From Fidelibacterota bacterium (GTDB lineage: Bacteria > Bipolaricaulota > Bipolaricaulia > UBA7950 > UBA9294): a DNA stretch of 5,092 nucleotides. How positions within the stretch are numbered: the first letter of the stretch is position 1; each line of letters opens with the position of its first letter. The DNA lies in contig JAJRTG010000071.1 of assembly GCA_024278395.1 (NCBI GenBank), forward strand, positions 1 to 5,092, read 5' to 3'. Of the stretch, positions 1-5,092 are shown piece after piece. The notes under the pieces were generated by a model. The model saw only the letters and a list, made by a program, of their open reading frames with translations. It was not told where the DNA came from and made no database searches. The position numbers were made by a program, and so were the translations under genes.

Positions 1-1
1 A

Positions 2-244
2 GCCCGAATGGAAGTACCGACCGACTCGACCTACCTCATCGAGGAGTCCGCGGTGGCGCTCCTGCGCCGCCGGGTGGAGCTTCGCGGGGAAGGGGTCCGC
101 CTCCTCGGGGTGGGGGTGGGGAACCTCGTCGAGGTGGAAGCCCGCCAGCTTCCCCTGTTCGGCGGAAAGACCGAGGCGCTCGACCGCGCCCTCGACCGCC
201 TGCAGGAGAGGTTCGGAGAGGACCTCGTGCGCCGGGGCGGGTGA
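2..244 (+). CDS. dinB: DNA polymerase IV (Y-family), C-terminal fragment
   Basis: Partial gene: its 5' part lies before the window, and the reading frame is open from base 2 to a TGA at 242-244, giving 80 residues. What is visible is the end of the little-finger domain that grips DNA in Y-family translesion polymerases. The run VRLLGVGVGNLVE, followed by a QLPLF segment and then a helix with LDRALDRLQERFG, matches the usual end of bacterial DinB proteins. The QLPLF segment near the C-terminus also resembles a beta-clamp binding motif, as these enzymes normally carry. The catalytic palm, with its acidic residues, is outside the window, so activity cannot be judged. The family copies damaged DNA with low fidelity. 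The downstream gene starts 84 bases later and has no obvious functional link. An internal ATG at base 8 is not the real start. The other possibility is a diverged Y-family paralogue. Confidence 0.88.
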   Translation, partial: ARMEVPTDSTYLIEESAVALLRRRVELRGEGVRLLGVGVGNLVEVEARQLPLFGGKTEALDRALDRLQERFGEDLVRRGG

Positions 245-278
245 CGGACATCCCTCACCCGGGAACGGGAAGGAGTCG

Positions 279-332
279 ATGGCGAAGCCGTGCGAGTCCC
301 GCTATCCTGGAGACGGAGGTGAGCGCAGGTGA
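279..332 (+). CDS. possible 17-residue leader ORF overlapping the barrel gene start
   Basis: An ATG at 279 follows an AAGGAG at 270-275 and opens a 17-codon frame ending in TGA at 330-332. The TGA overlaps the GTG start of the next gene (GTGA at 329-332), an arrangement seen in translationally coupled genes. The peptide (begins MAKPCESRYP, ends GERR) resembles nothing I recognise. The gap between AAGGAG and ATG is only three bases, shorter than usual, and the downstream gene has its own good ribosome site. It may be chance. Confidence 0.2.
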   Translation: MAKPCESRYPGDGGERR

Positions 333-1438
333 AGCGTTATCTTTTGTGGATCCCGGTCTTATTCGTCCTTTCCCTCGGTGCAGCGGGGATGCCCCTATGC
401 AACTATCACGCCCCGGTGAGCGACCTTGCCAGCCTGGGGATGAACTTCTCCTACCACTACTACAACGATCCCTACGGCCTTCAGGATCGGGACATAAACG
501 CCGGAGAGCTGCAGATCCACTACACCCATTTCTACGACTCCCCGGATTTCGGGTACGATTTCGCAGCGAAAAACGACATGACGATCTCGGTCCTTTCCCT
601 CTCATCCTACGCGGCAAACGTGGACGGGAGCGTGAAGCGCTACCTCTCGCCCGACCGGAACTTCTTCGGGTTCGCCGGGGCCTCCGGCAAGACCGCATCC
701 TCCTACGAAACGGTCGGGATCTCCGTGAACCTGGGGCTTGGATACGGGAGGTTCGCCGACGTCACCCCGCTCGCCAAGGCGATGGAGATCGATTCCTACC
801 TCGTACGCCGGGGGAGCCTCAGCGATCACCTCTCCGACATCGATCTCCAGGCCCTGGCCCACGAGATCGACAACGCCGCCACCTACGACACGACCGCCGA
901 CCTCCTCGCCGCGCTGCAGGAGATCGTCGAGGGGAGCGGGCTGGTGAAGCAGGGAGGGCTGGACGCCCTCGATATCTCCGAGATGTCGGAGATCATCGCG
1001 GATAACACCCATTCCCGCTACTGCGGCGGTGAGGTGAGGCTCGGGCTGAGTTACGAGATCATCGATCCGATGGGAGGGCCGAACGATCTTCTCGCCACCG
1101 CCGCCTTCAACTACGCGTTCACCACCACCCCGAAGGCGCAGTTCCTGGTGCAGGGGAGCATCACCGGCTCGTACGACATCGCAAGCAATCACGAGCTCTC
1201 CCTGACGACAAGCTACGATTACGTGATCTCGGATTTTCTGAGCCTGGCCGCAGCGTACACCTTCTCCCAGGCGGCCTACGGCGGGGAACCATCGAACTCG
1301 CACGTAATCTCGCTCGACTTCGAGTTCACCCCGATAAAGACCGCCCGTATCACCCTCGAGGTGCGGCTCTCCCATGAGCCGTACTACCTGGAATGGAGCC
1401 AGGAGGTGCGCTTAAGCATCGGGATGGATCTCCTGTAG
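329..1438 (+). CDS. exported beta-barrel-like outer-membrane protein with helical insert
   Basis: A 369-residue protein of unknown function. The GTG start is preceded by GGAGGTGA at 315-322 at good spacing, and an in-frame TGA at 320-322 excludes any earlier start. Residues 1-20 are a signal peptide (MKRY, a hydrophobic stretch, then LSLGAAG). C24 is not in a convincing lipobox. The mature part is rich in alternating polar/hydrophobic strands with aromatic residues (around 37-45, 60-70, 84-94, 128-140, 233-245, 256-264, 271-282, 290-311, 325-333, 338-348, 359-369), the pattern of an outer-membrane beta-barrel. Between strands, residues about 143-230 instead look helical (VTPLAKAMEID, SDIDLQALAHEID, ADLLAALQEIVEG), starting after a YGRFADVTPLAKA motif. 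I have the impression that similar motifs occur in barrel-like proteins of poorly studied phyla, but I cannot verify this. The C-terminus ends in Leu, not the aromatic residue typical of proteobacterial barrels. No partner gene suggests a substrate. Its 3' end overlaps the convergent Nudix gene by 27 bases. Existence of the gene is near certain; the barrel assignment is inferred from pattern. Confidence 0.8.
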   Translation: MKRYLLWIPVLFVLSLGAAGMPLCNYHAPVSDLASLGMNFSYHYYNDPYGLQDRDINAGELQIHYTHFYDSPDFGYDFAAKNDMTISVLSLSSYAANVDGSVKRYLSPDRNFFGFAGASGKTASSYETVGISVNLGLGYGRFADVTPLAKAMEIDSYLVRRGSLSDHLSDIDLQALAHEIDNAATYDTTADLLAALQEIVEGSGLVKQGGLDALDISEMSEIIADNTHSRYCGGEVRLGLSYEIIDPMGGPNDLLATAAFNYAFTTTPKAQFLVQGSITGSYDIASNHELSLTTSYDYVISDFLSLAAAYTFSQAAYGGEPSNSHVISLDFEFTPIKTARITLEVRLSHEPYYLEWSQEVRLSIGMDLL

Positions 1439-2062
1439 GGAGGAGATCACCGCCCGCATCAGGGAATCGCAGACCAGCCCCCGCGCCTCATCGAGCGGGA
1501 AGAACCGCGCCTCCGCGATCTCGTCCGGATCCGGATCCGGCGTCCCACCGAGCGTGATCCGATAGAAGAGCATGATCCAATGCAGGCGGCTCTCCTCCCC
1601 GAGCTTCGCCCGCACGTCGATCAACTCATCTATCGCGGCTTCGACCCGAAGCTCCTCGCGCACCTCGCGGATGAGCCCTTCGGCCGGGGATTCGCCGAAC
1701 CGGACGAACCCGCCGGGTAGAGACCAGAGGCCCGCGGTGAACCCGCGGCTCCCCTTGACCAGGAGGATGTCCCCCCCGTCCCGGATTGCGATCCCCTCGA
1801 CCACCACCCGCGGCATGGTGGCGTGCACCGCCTTCCGCACAAGGGGCGATACATCGGCTCGGTGGACGAGCGCATCCTTGCCCGGCCATTCCCGGGGGAA
1901 GCGGGAAATCCGCGGAACGGCGAAGACCGCGGGGGGATCGGTCGCAAGCGGAGCGATCTCATCGATCGGGAAAGGCACCTCTCCCTCATCCGGAAGATCG
2001 AGCACTCCGGCGTGCTCCACGAGGAAAACCCTCCCGTCCGTCTCGATGTAGTAACGCGTCAT
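1412..2062 (-). CDS. Nudix hydrolase with N-terminal extension, ADP-ribose pyrophosphatase-like
   Basis: A 216-residue cytoplasmic protein. Residues about 86-210 form a Nudix domain, which hydrolyses nucleoside diphosphates linked to another moiety (for example ADP-ribose, NADH or damaged nucleotides) with Mg or Mn. The Nudix box spans 118-140: G118, five residues, E124, seven residues, then R132-E133, E136-E137 and V140, so the metal-binding glutamates are intact. The one departure is Arg139 where the consensus has Gly. LWSLPGGF just before the box is typical. Residues 1-80 form a small beta-rich N-terminal region (RYYIETDGRVFLVE) followed by a WPGKDALVHRADVSPLVRKAV segment, a layout also met in Nudix proteins that pair the catalytic domain with a substrate-side domain. 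The exact substrate cannot be read. The ATG at 2060-2062 has no Shine-Dalgarno sequence, but a promoter -10 lies immediately before it. Its 3' end overlaps the convergent barrel gene. A Pro-Asp triplet repeat (residues 175-180) comes from a 6-bp tandem DNA repeat. Confidence 0.9.
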   Translation of the reverse strand: MTRYYIETDGRVFLVEHAGVLDLPDEGEVPFPIDEIAPLATDPPAVFAVPRISRFPREWPGKDALVHRADVSPLVRKAVHATMPRVVVEGIAIRDGGDILLVKGSRGFTAGLWSLPGGFVRFGESPAEGLIREVREELRVEAAIDELIDVRAKLGEESRLHWIMLFYRITLGGTPDPDPDEIAEARFFPLDEARGLVCDSLMRAVISSLQEIHPDA

Positions 2063-2096
2063 GCCGTCATTGTACCCAAGGGAGGGAGTGGGGCAA
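2063..2096 (-). promoter_or_regulatory. putative leaderless promoter of the Nudix gene
   Basis: Read on the minus strand, TACAAT (2074-2069) is a five-of-six match to the -10 consensus. TTGCCC (2096-2091) is a four-of-six -35 candidate 16 bases upstream. The distance from the end of the -10 to the A of the ATG (base 2062) is seven bases, so transcription would begin at the start codon itself. The missing Shine-Dalgarno sequence agrees with a leaderless message. The -35 is weak. Confidence 0.5.
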
Positions 2097-2141
2097 ACAG
2101 CGCGTAGAAATCTTTTAGGATGGCCACTTCCAGCTTGTCTC

Positions 2142-2170
2142 TTGACAGAAGGAAAATTTCGTGCTATATA
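2142..2170 (+). promoter_or_regulatory. extended -10 sigma70-type promoter of the lacI-family gene
   Basis: A perfect -35 TTGACA lies at 2142-2147. After exactly 17 bases comes TATATA at 2165-2170, preceded by TGC at 2162-2164, an extended -10 element. Expected transcription start is about 2177, leaving a leader of roughly 20 bases before the ATG at 2199. The palindromic operator covers the end of the -10, the start site and the whole leader, so a bound repressor would block RNA polymerase. No comparable promoter is visible between the regulator and transporter genes, so this one may serve all three. Confidence 0.75.
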
Positions 2171-2200
2171 TCTAAACGTTTAGTCTAACCGTTTAGATAT
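2168..2200 (+). promoter_or_regulatory. double LacI-family operator (33-bp palindrome) overlapping the start codon
   Basis: Outer arms ATATCTAAACG (2168-2178) and CGTTTAGATAT (2190-2200) are perfect 11-base inverted repeats. Over the full 33 bp only one of 16 symmetric pairs fails (T2179 against C2189), plus the unpaired centre at 2184. The palindrome resolves into two adjacent sites, each with the central CG typical of LacI/GalR operators: CTAAACGTTTAG at 2172-2183 is a perfect 12-bp palindrome, and TCTAACCGTTTAGA at 2184-2197 has six of seven pairs. Their centres are 13 bp apart. Position over the promoter and start codon of a LacI-family gene points to autorepression. Binding by this particular protein is inferred. 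Confidence 0.85.
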
Positions 2201-3197
2201 GACGACGATAAGAGACGTAGCACGGAAGGCGGGGGTTTCGGTGGCGACGGTCTCGTACGTGATCAACGGGACCCGGAACGTCGCTCCAGAGACGGCGGCG
2301 CGGGTGCGCGCGGCCATGGAAGAACTGAATTATCATCCCAATGCGGTTGCTCAGTCGCTGCGCACCCGCTCTACCCACGTCATCGGCGCGGTGATCTCCG
2401 ATATCAGCAACCCGTTCTTCGCCACCCTCATCAAGGGGGCGGAAGACTGCGCGCGGAAGAACGGCTACAGCCTCCTCATCTGCAACACGAGCGAGAAGCT
2501 GGAGAACGAGCTCGTCTACCTTCAGCTTCTGTCCCGCAAGCGGGTGGACGGGATGATCATCGCCCCAACTGGAAAAAACGACGCGCTGATCAAGGACCTC
2601 ATAGAGCGGGGGATGCAGATCGTGCTCATCGACCGGAAGATGGAGGGAGTCTCCGCCCCGGCCGTGCTGTCGGAGAACGAGCAAGGGGCGTATCAAGCGA
2701 CCCGCTACCTCCTCGACCATGGACATCGCCGAATCGGGATCGTCCTCGGACTGCCACATGTCTCCACCACCACCGAGCGGCTCCTGGGTTATCGCCGCGC
2801 TCTCGCCGAGGATGGGATCGCTGAGGATCCGTCCCTGATCGTGTACGGCCATTCCCAGGTGGGAGGGGCACGGGAGGCGTCCGTGAAGCTGCTCAACCGT
2901 CCGGATCGTCCGAGCGCGGTGTTTGCCACAAACAATCTGATGACCATCGGTCTGATGACGGCAATCCACGACCTCGGACTGCGGTGCCCACGGGACGTAT
3001 CGGTGATCGGATTCGACGATTTTGACTGGGCGGCCGCGTTCGAGCCGCCGCTTACGACCGTGGCTCAAGACCCTTACCTAATCGGGGAAAGAGCAGTGGA
3101 GATCCTGTTTGCAAATCTGAATCAAGCTCATCGCTCTACACCTGAAATCAGGATTCCAACACGGTTCTTGCCACGCGGTTCCGTACAAAAACTGTAA
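2199..3197 (+). CDS. LacI/GalR-family transcriptional regulator
   Basis: A 332-residue DNA-binding repressor of normal family length. Residues 3-26 are the helix-turn-helix (TIRDVARKAGVSVATVSYVING), with Val15-Ala16 at the start of the recognition helix. Residues about 45-56 (YHPNAVAQSLR) are the hinge helix that enters the minor groove at the central CG of an operator. From residue 60 on is the periplasmic-binding-protein-like effector domain: VIGAVISDISNPFF, KRVDGMIIAPTG, VFATNNLMTIG and GFDDFDWAAAFEPPLTTVAQDP are all characteristic, the last including the Asp pair that usually lies near the ligand. The family senses sugars or purines; the adjoining CUT2 transporter genes suggest a sugar or sugar-like ligand. 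The ATG fits the family's usual N-terminus but has no Shine-Dalgarno, because the operator occupies that space. It lies 102 bases upstream of the binding-protein gene on the same strand and probably controls it as well as itself. Specificity cannot be read from the sequence. Confidence 0.95.
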   Translation: MTTIRDVARKAGVSVATVSYVINGTRNVAPETAARVRAAMEELNYHPNAVAQSLRTRSTHVIGAVISDISNPFFATLIKGAEDCARKNGYSLLICNTSEKLENELVYLQLLSRKRVDGMIIAPTGKNDALIKDLIERGMQIVLIDRKMEGVSAPAVLSENEQGAYQATRYLLDHGHRRIGIVLGLPHVSTTTERLLGYRRALAEDGIAEDPSLIVYGHSQVGGAREASVKLLNRPDRPSAVFATNNLMTIGLMTAIHDLGLRCPRDVSVIGFDDFDWAAAFEPPLTTVAQDPYLIGERAVEILFANLNQAHRSTPEIRIPTRFLPRGSVQKL

Positions 3198-3299
3198 TAA
3201 TCCAATTAAAGGGGAGGTGATAAATGAGCTGTAGACGCCGATAGAAAGCAAAGGAAGAAGCATAAAGGCCGCAAGCAGCAAAGATAAGGAGGTCAAGCG
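3198..3299 (+). promoter_or_regulatory. purine-rich leader between lacI-family and binding-protein genes, with two strong ribosome sites
   Basis: This 102-base spacer is strikingly purine-rich after about 3207 and shows no strong hairpin. It contains two strong Shine-Dalgarno sequences: GGGGAGGTGA at 3211-3220, serving a six-codon ORF, and AAGGAGGT at 3286-3293, six bases before the binding-protein ATG. No terminator and no copy of the CTAAACGTTTAG operator are present. A possible weak promoter (TTGCCA at 3168-3173 and TGTAAT at 3193-3198, spacing 19) overlaps the regulator's stop codon but is not convincing. Read-through from the regulator promoter is the simpler reading. Confidence 0.5.
3224..3244 (+). 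CDS. possible six-codon leader peptide (MSCRRR)
   Basis: ATG at 3224 is placed six bases after the GGAGG of a near-ideal ribosome site and is followed by five codons (Ser, Cys, Arg, Arg, Arg) and TAG. Initiation here should be efficient if the RNA is made. The three consecutive Arg codons (AGA, CGC, CGA) could make it a ribosome-pausing leader, or it may be the relic of a lost gene start. No alternative hairpin pair supporting attenuation is visible. Function unknown. Confidence 0.3.
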   Translation: MSCRRR

Positions 3300-4463
3300 A
3301 TGAAAAAAGGCTTGCTTTTGGCGCTGGTTTTGGTGGCAATGCTCATCCTGATGGTGGGATCGAGCTACGCTGATGAGGGAACCAAGACGCTGTACGTCAA
3401 CGGCCATCCAATGTTCCTCGGACTGGCCGCTCACTCGGTGCGAAACGTATGGGAGGATCTGTACGTCAAGGCGTTCAACTGGTACTGCGCCGATCTGGGA
3501 ATTCGCTCCACCTGGACAGAAGCGGGGTACGACACCGCCACCCAGATCACCCAGGCTAAACGGCTCATCGACATGGGGATCGACGGGCTCATCATCTCCC
3601 CGTGGGACGTCAAGGCCCTCAGAGTGGTAATGGACTACGCGAAGGAACACGGCGTTCCCGTGATCTGCACCAACACCGTCGTGGACAGCGATTATCCGCT
3701 GATGTTCGTCGGATACGGTGCGAAACAGGGCGGAGAGCAGCTCGCTCAGAAGATCGTGGAGTACCTGCGGGATAAGGTTGAGCCGATCGGAGAGGTGAAG
3801 GGAACTGTGCTCGAGCTCTCATCCGGACCGGGAACCTCCGAGGACATCATGCGCGGAGGGGGATTCCACGAGGTTATCGATCAGTACCCCGACGTAAAAG
3901 TGATCACCCAAGTCGCTGGATCCGACCGGGCGAAGGCGAAGACCGTCACCCTGAACGTGCTCCGCAGCGGAACGAAAATCGATGCCGTCTTCGCGCAAAA
4001 CGGATCTATGGCGTTGGGAGCCGACGAGGCCCTGAAGGATGCCCCCGGGATTACCCCCAAGGATGTGTTCATCGCCACCGTGGACGCCTTTCCGCAGATC
4101 CTCGATGAGATCGGGGCCGGGAACATCGATGTGGCTGTAGACCAGACCCCGCAGTTCTACAATCCGATCGCCGTCCACTATATGGTCCAGTATCTGGAGA
4201 AAGGCCCGTCCGCGTTACCACAGATTGGCCAGACGATCACCGCCGACCAGCTGCAGCCGTATCTCGATACAGGCGTGCAGCATGCGGGTCTCGATCCTTG
4301 GAAGGTGCCCATGTGGGCCCCGGCTCAGATCCGCCACATGACCGAGTACAGCAGCGACATCACGCACGACTACATCTGGTTCCAGACGAACGCGGTGCTG
4401 GTAACCAAGGACAATTACAACAGCCCGCTTCTCTGGGGTAACTTCCCGCTTCCCGGTTGGTAG
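3300..4463 (+). CDS. CUT2 (ribose-type) ABC transporter periplasmic substrate-binding protein
   Basis: A 387-residue exported protein that captures a small solute, probably a sugar, outside the inner membrane and delivers it to an ABC permease. The ATG sits six bases after AAGGAGGT. Residues 1-24 are a signal peptide (MKKG, hydrophobic core, then VGSSYA before DEG) with no lipobox Cys, so a soluble periplasmic form is expected. The rest is a type I binding-protein fold (Peripla_BP_4 class): the first lobe includes residues 82-101 (ITQAKRLIDMGIDGLIISPW) and VPVICTNTVVDSD at 119-131. The second includes GTVLELSSGPGTSEDIMRGGGF (168-189) and FAQNGSMALGADEAL (231-245), where family members usually have ND in place of N234-G235. 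Residues from about 320 to 387 extend past the normal end of ribose-binding proteins and are rich in Trp, Tyr and Pro. The following permease gene fits the assignment. The substrate cannot be deduced; the N234-G235 change and long tail suggest it is not a standard ribose or galactose binder. Confidence 0.93.
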   Translation: MKKGLLLALVLVAMLILMVGSSYADEGTKTLYVNGHPMFLGLAAHSVRNVWEDLYVKAFNWYCADLGIRSTWTEAGYDTATQITQAKRLIDMGIDGLIISPWDVKALRVVMDYAKEHGVPVICTNTVVDSDYPLMFVGYGAKQGGEQLAQKIVEYLRDKVEPIGEVKGTVLELSSGPGTSEDIMRGGGFHEVIDQYPDVKVITQVAGSDRAKAKTVTLNVLRSGTKIDAVFAQNGSMALGADEALKDAPGITPKDVFIATVDAFPQILDEIGAGNIDVAVDQTPQFYNPIAVHYMVQYLEKGPSALPQIGQTITADQLQPYLDTGVQHAGLDPWKVPMWAPAQIRHMTEYSSDITHDYIWFQTNAVLVTKDNYNSPLLWGNFPLPGW

Positions 4464-4496
4464 AGGAGGTCCATGCCCTGACGGCGTGACCGTGGT

Positions 4497-4533
4497 TCGG
4501 GCCATCGGGTCGGTGGCCGGCTCGATGGCCCGA
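4497..4533 (+). other. strong intergenic RNA hairpin between binding-protein and permease genes
   Basis: TCGGGCCATCG (4497-4507) pairs perfectly with CGATGGCCCGA (4523-4533). The stem continues inward for six more pairs, including two G-U, to a three-base loop at 4514-4516, about 17 pairs in all. The sequence after the stem is TCAAGGTTAAAA, with no run of T, so it is not a normal intrinsic terminator. Hairpins in this position in transporter operons commonly protect upstream mRNA from 3' exonucleases or lower transcription into the permease, making the binding protein more abundant. That role is inferred. Confidence 0.7.
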
Positions 4534-4559
4534 TCAAGGTTAAAAATGAGGTTAATTCG

Positions 4560-5092
4560 ATGAAGCCGCAAATAAACACACGCGTAAAGGTCTTCGTAGT
4601 CGATAACTTCATCTGGTTCATAAACGCCGGCCTTTATATCCTGTTTATGATCTTGAACCCGCGGGGGTTCCTTACGGTCCACAATGTGGAGTTCATCTTG
4701 TACGTAAGTTCGATGCTCGGCTTCCTGGTCCTCGGCGAGGCGCTTGCCATGATCACCGGAGGGATGGACCTCTCTCTCGCCCAGAACGCAGGGTTGTCGG
4801 CGATGGTCGGTGGATTCATCCTCGGGGTGATGGCGCCAAATGTCCCCGGATGGGTTGGGGTGTTCATCGTGCTGATCGCCGGAACGGCGTTCGGAGCGGT
4901 GAACGGTCTACTGGTGGGAAAGCTGAAGTATAATGCGTTCCTCGCCACTTTGGGAACGTTCATTGTATTCGACTGGGCCACATTCTGGATCCGCCGGGGG
5001 GCGATCGTAAACCTTCCCGCCTCGTTCCTCGCCCCGGGGAACGAAACGATAGGTGGGGTACACATCGCCATATTCCTATTTTTGTTCATGGC
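4560..5092 (+). CDS. CUT2 (RbsC-type) ABC transporter permease, 5' part
   Basis: The frame is open from ATG 4560 to the window edge (177 complete codons). GAGGT at 4548-4552, seven bases before the ATG, is its ribosome site. It is an integral inner-membrane protein: hydrophobic segments are seen at about residues 16-33, 43-65, 76-92, 97-118, 126-143 and from 167. The motifs are those of the BPD_transp_2 family: GEALAMITGGMDLSLAQNAGLSA (59-81), where the family usually has GGIDLSVG, and FGAVNGLLVGKLKYNAFLATLGTF (111-134). Such permeases form the dimeric channel for the adjoining binding protein and depend on a double-domain ATPase of the RbsA type. That ATPase does not lie between the binding-protein gene and this one and is probably encoded downstream. 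The 96-base gap from the binding-protein gene is filled largely by a hairpin. Roughly half of the normal 310-340 residue length is present. Confidence 0.93.
   Translation, partial: MKPQINTRVKVFVVDNFIWFINAGLYILFMILNPRGFLTVHNVEFILYVSSMLGFLVLGEALAMITGGMDLSLAQNAGLSAMVGGFILGVMAPNVPGWVGVFIVLIAGTAFGAVNGLLVGKLKYNAFLATLGTFIVFDWATFWIRRGAIVNLPASFLAPGNETIGGVHIAIFLFLFM

Noticed and set aside
241..1005. 254-codon plus-strand frame overlapping the barrel gene
   Set aside because: Extremely Arg/Pro-rich translation, no ribosome site, and out of frame with the supported gene over the same bases.
602..1375. 257-codon open frame on the minus strand opposite the barrel gene
   Set aside because: It lies wholly inside a well-supported gene with signal peptide and ribosome site; its protein shows no recognisable domain. 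GC-rich coding DNA commonly leaves such antisense frames open.
1525..1540. 16-base palindrome made of tandem CCGGAT units
   Set aside because: It encodes the Pro-Asp triplet repeat in the Nudix protein and is explained as a short 6-bp tandem repeat; no sign of a regulatory site.
2193..3068. 291-codon open frame on the minus strand opposite the lacI-family gene
   Set aside because: The plus-strand frame is an unmistakable LacI family protein; the antisense product has unnatural Arg/His-rich composition.
3168..3198. Separate promoter for the binding-protein gene (TTGCCA, 19 bases, TGTAAT)
   Set aside because: Spacing is long and both boxes are imperfect; kept only as a weak possibility in the leader entry.
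4497..4533. Intrinsic terminator after the binding-protein gene
   Set aside because: The stem is strong but no T-run follows, and the permease on the same strand needs transcription to continue.
4486..4563. 25-codon GTG-started frame through the intergenic hairpin, ending in ATGA at the permease start
   Set aside because: The nearest ribosome site is too far from the GTG, and the codons are dictated by the hairpin arms.

Overview
The window looks like ordinary chromosomal DNA from a GC-rich, diderm (two-membrane) bacterium. Evidence for two membranes is a secreted beta-barrel-like protein and a solute-binding protein whose signal peptide has no lipobox, so it is probably free in a periplasm. 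The lineage cannot be fixed from sequence alone. The mix of a sugar CUT2 ABC transporter, a barrel with a helical insertion and leaderless-type promoters would fit a deep-branching thermophile-like phylum such as Bipolaricaulota (Acetothermia), but this is a low-confidence guess.

Left part (1-2062): the window opens in the last 80 codons of a DNA polymerase IV (DinB) gene. After an 84-base gap comes a 369-residue exported protein that resembles an outer-membrane beta-barrel with a helical insert. Its 3' end overlaps, tail to tail, a minus-strand Nudix hydrolase gene with an extra N-terminal domain. The Nudix gene has a -10 element placed so that its mRNA would begin at or next to the ATG.

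Right part (2063-5092): a divergent intergenic region carries a good extended -10 sigma70-type promoter and a striking 33-bp, nearly perfect palindrome made of two adjacent LacI-type operators. The palindrome runs into the start codon of a lacI/galR-family regulator gene. Downstream on the same strand are a ribose-type (CUT2) periplasmic binding protein and the first 177 codons of an RbsC-type permease. The transporter ATPase is not between them and presumably lies beyond the window. A strong 17-pair hairpin without a U-tract sits between the binding-protein and permease genes and probably sets their expression ratio.

Working model: the LacI protein represses its own promoter, and with it the downstream importer genes, until a sugar or related ligand is present. 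No second copy of the operator is visible before the binding-protein gene, so the regulator and transporter may form one autoregulated operon. I found no CRISPR array, tRNA, rRNA, insertion sequence or defence genes, and no convincing evidence of a wholly new system. The points of real interest are the operator architecture, the leader mini-ORFs, the intergenic hairpin and the unusual barrel protein.
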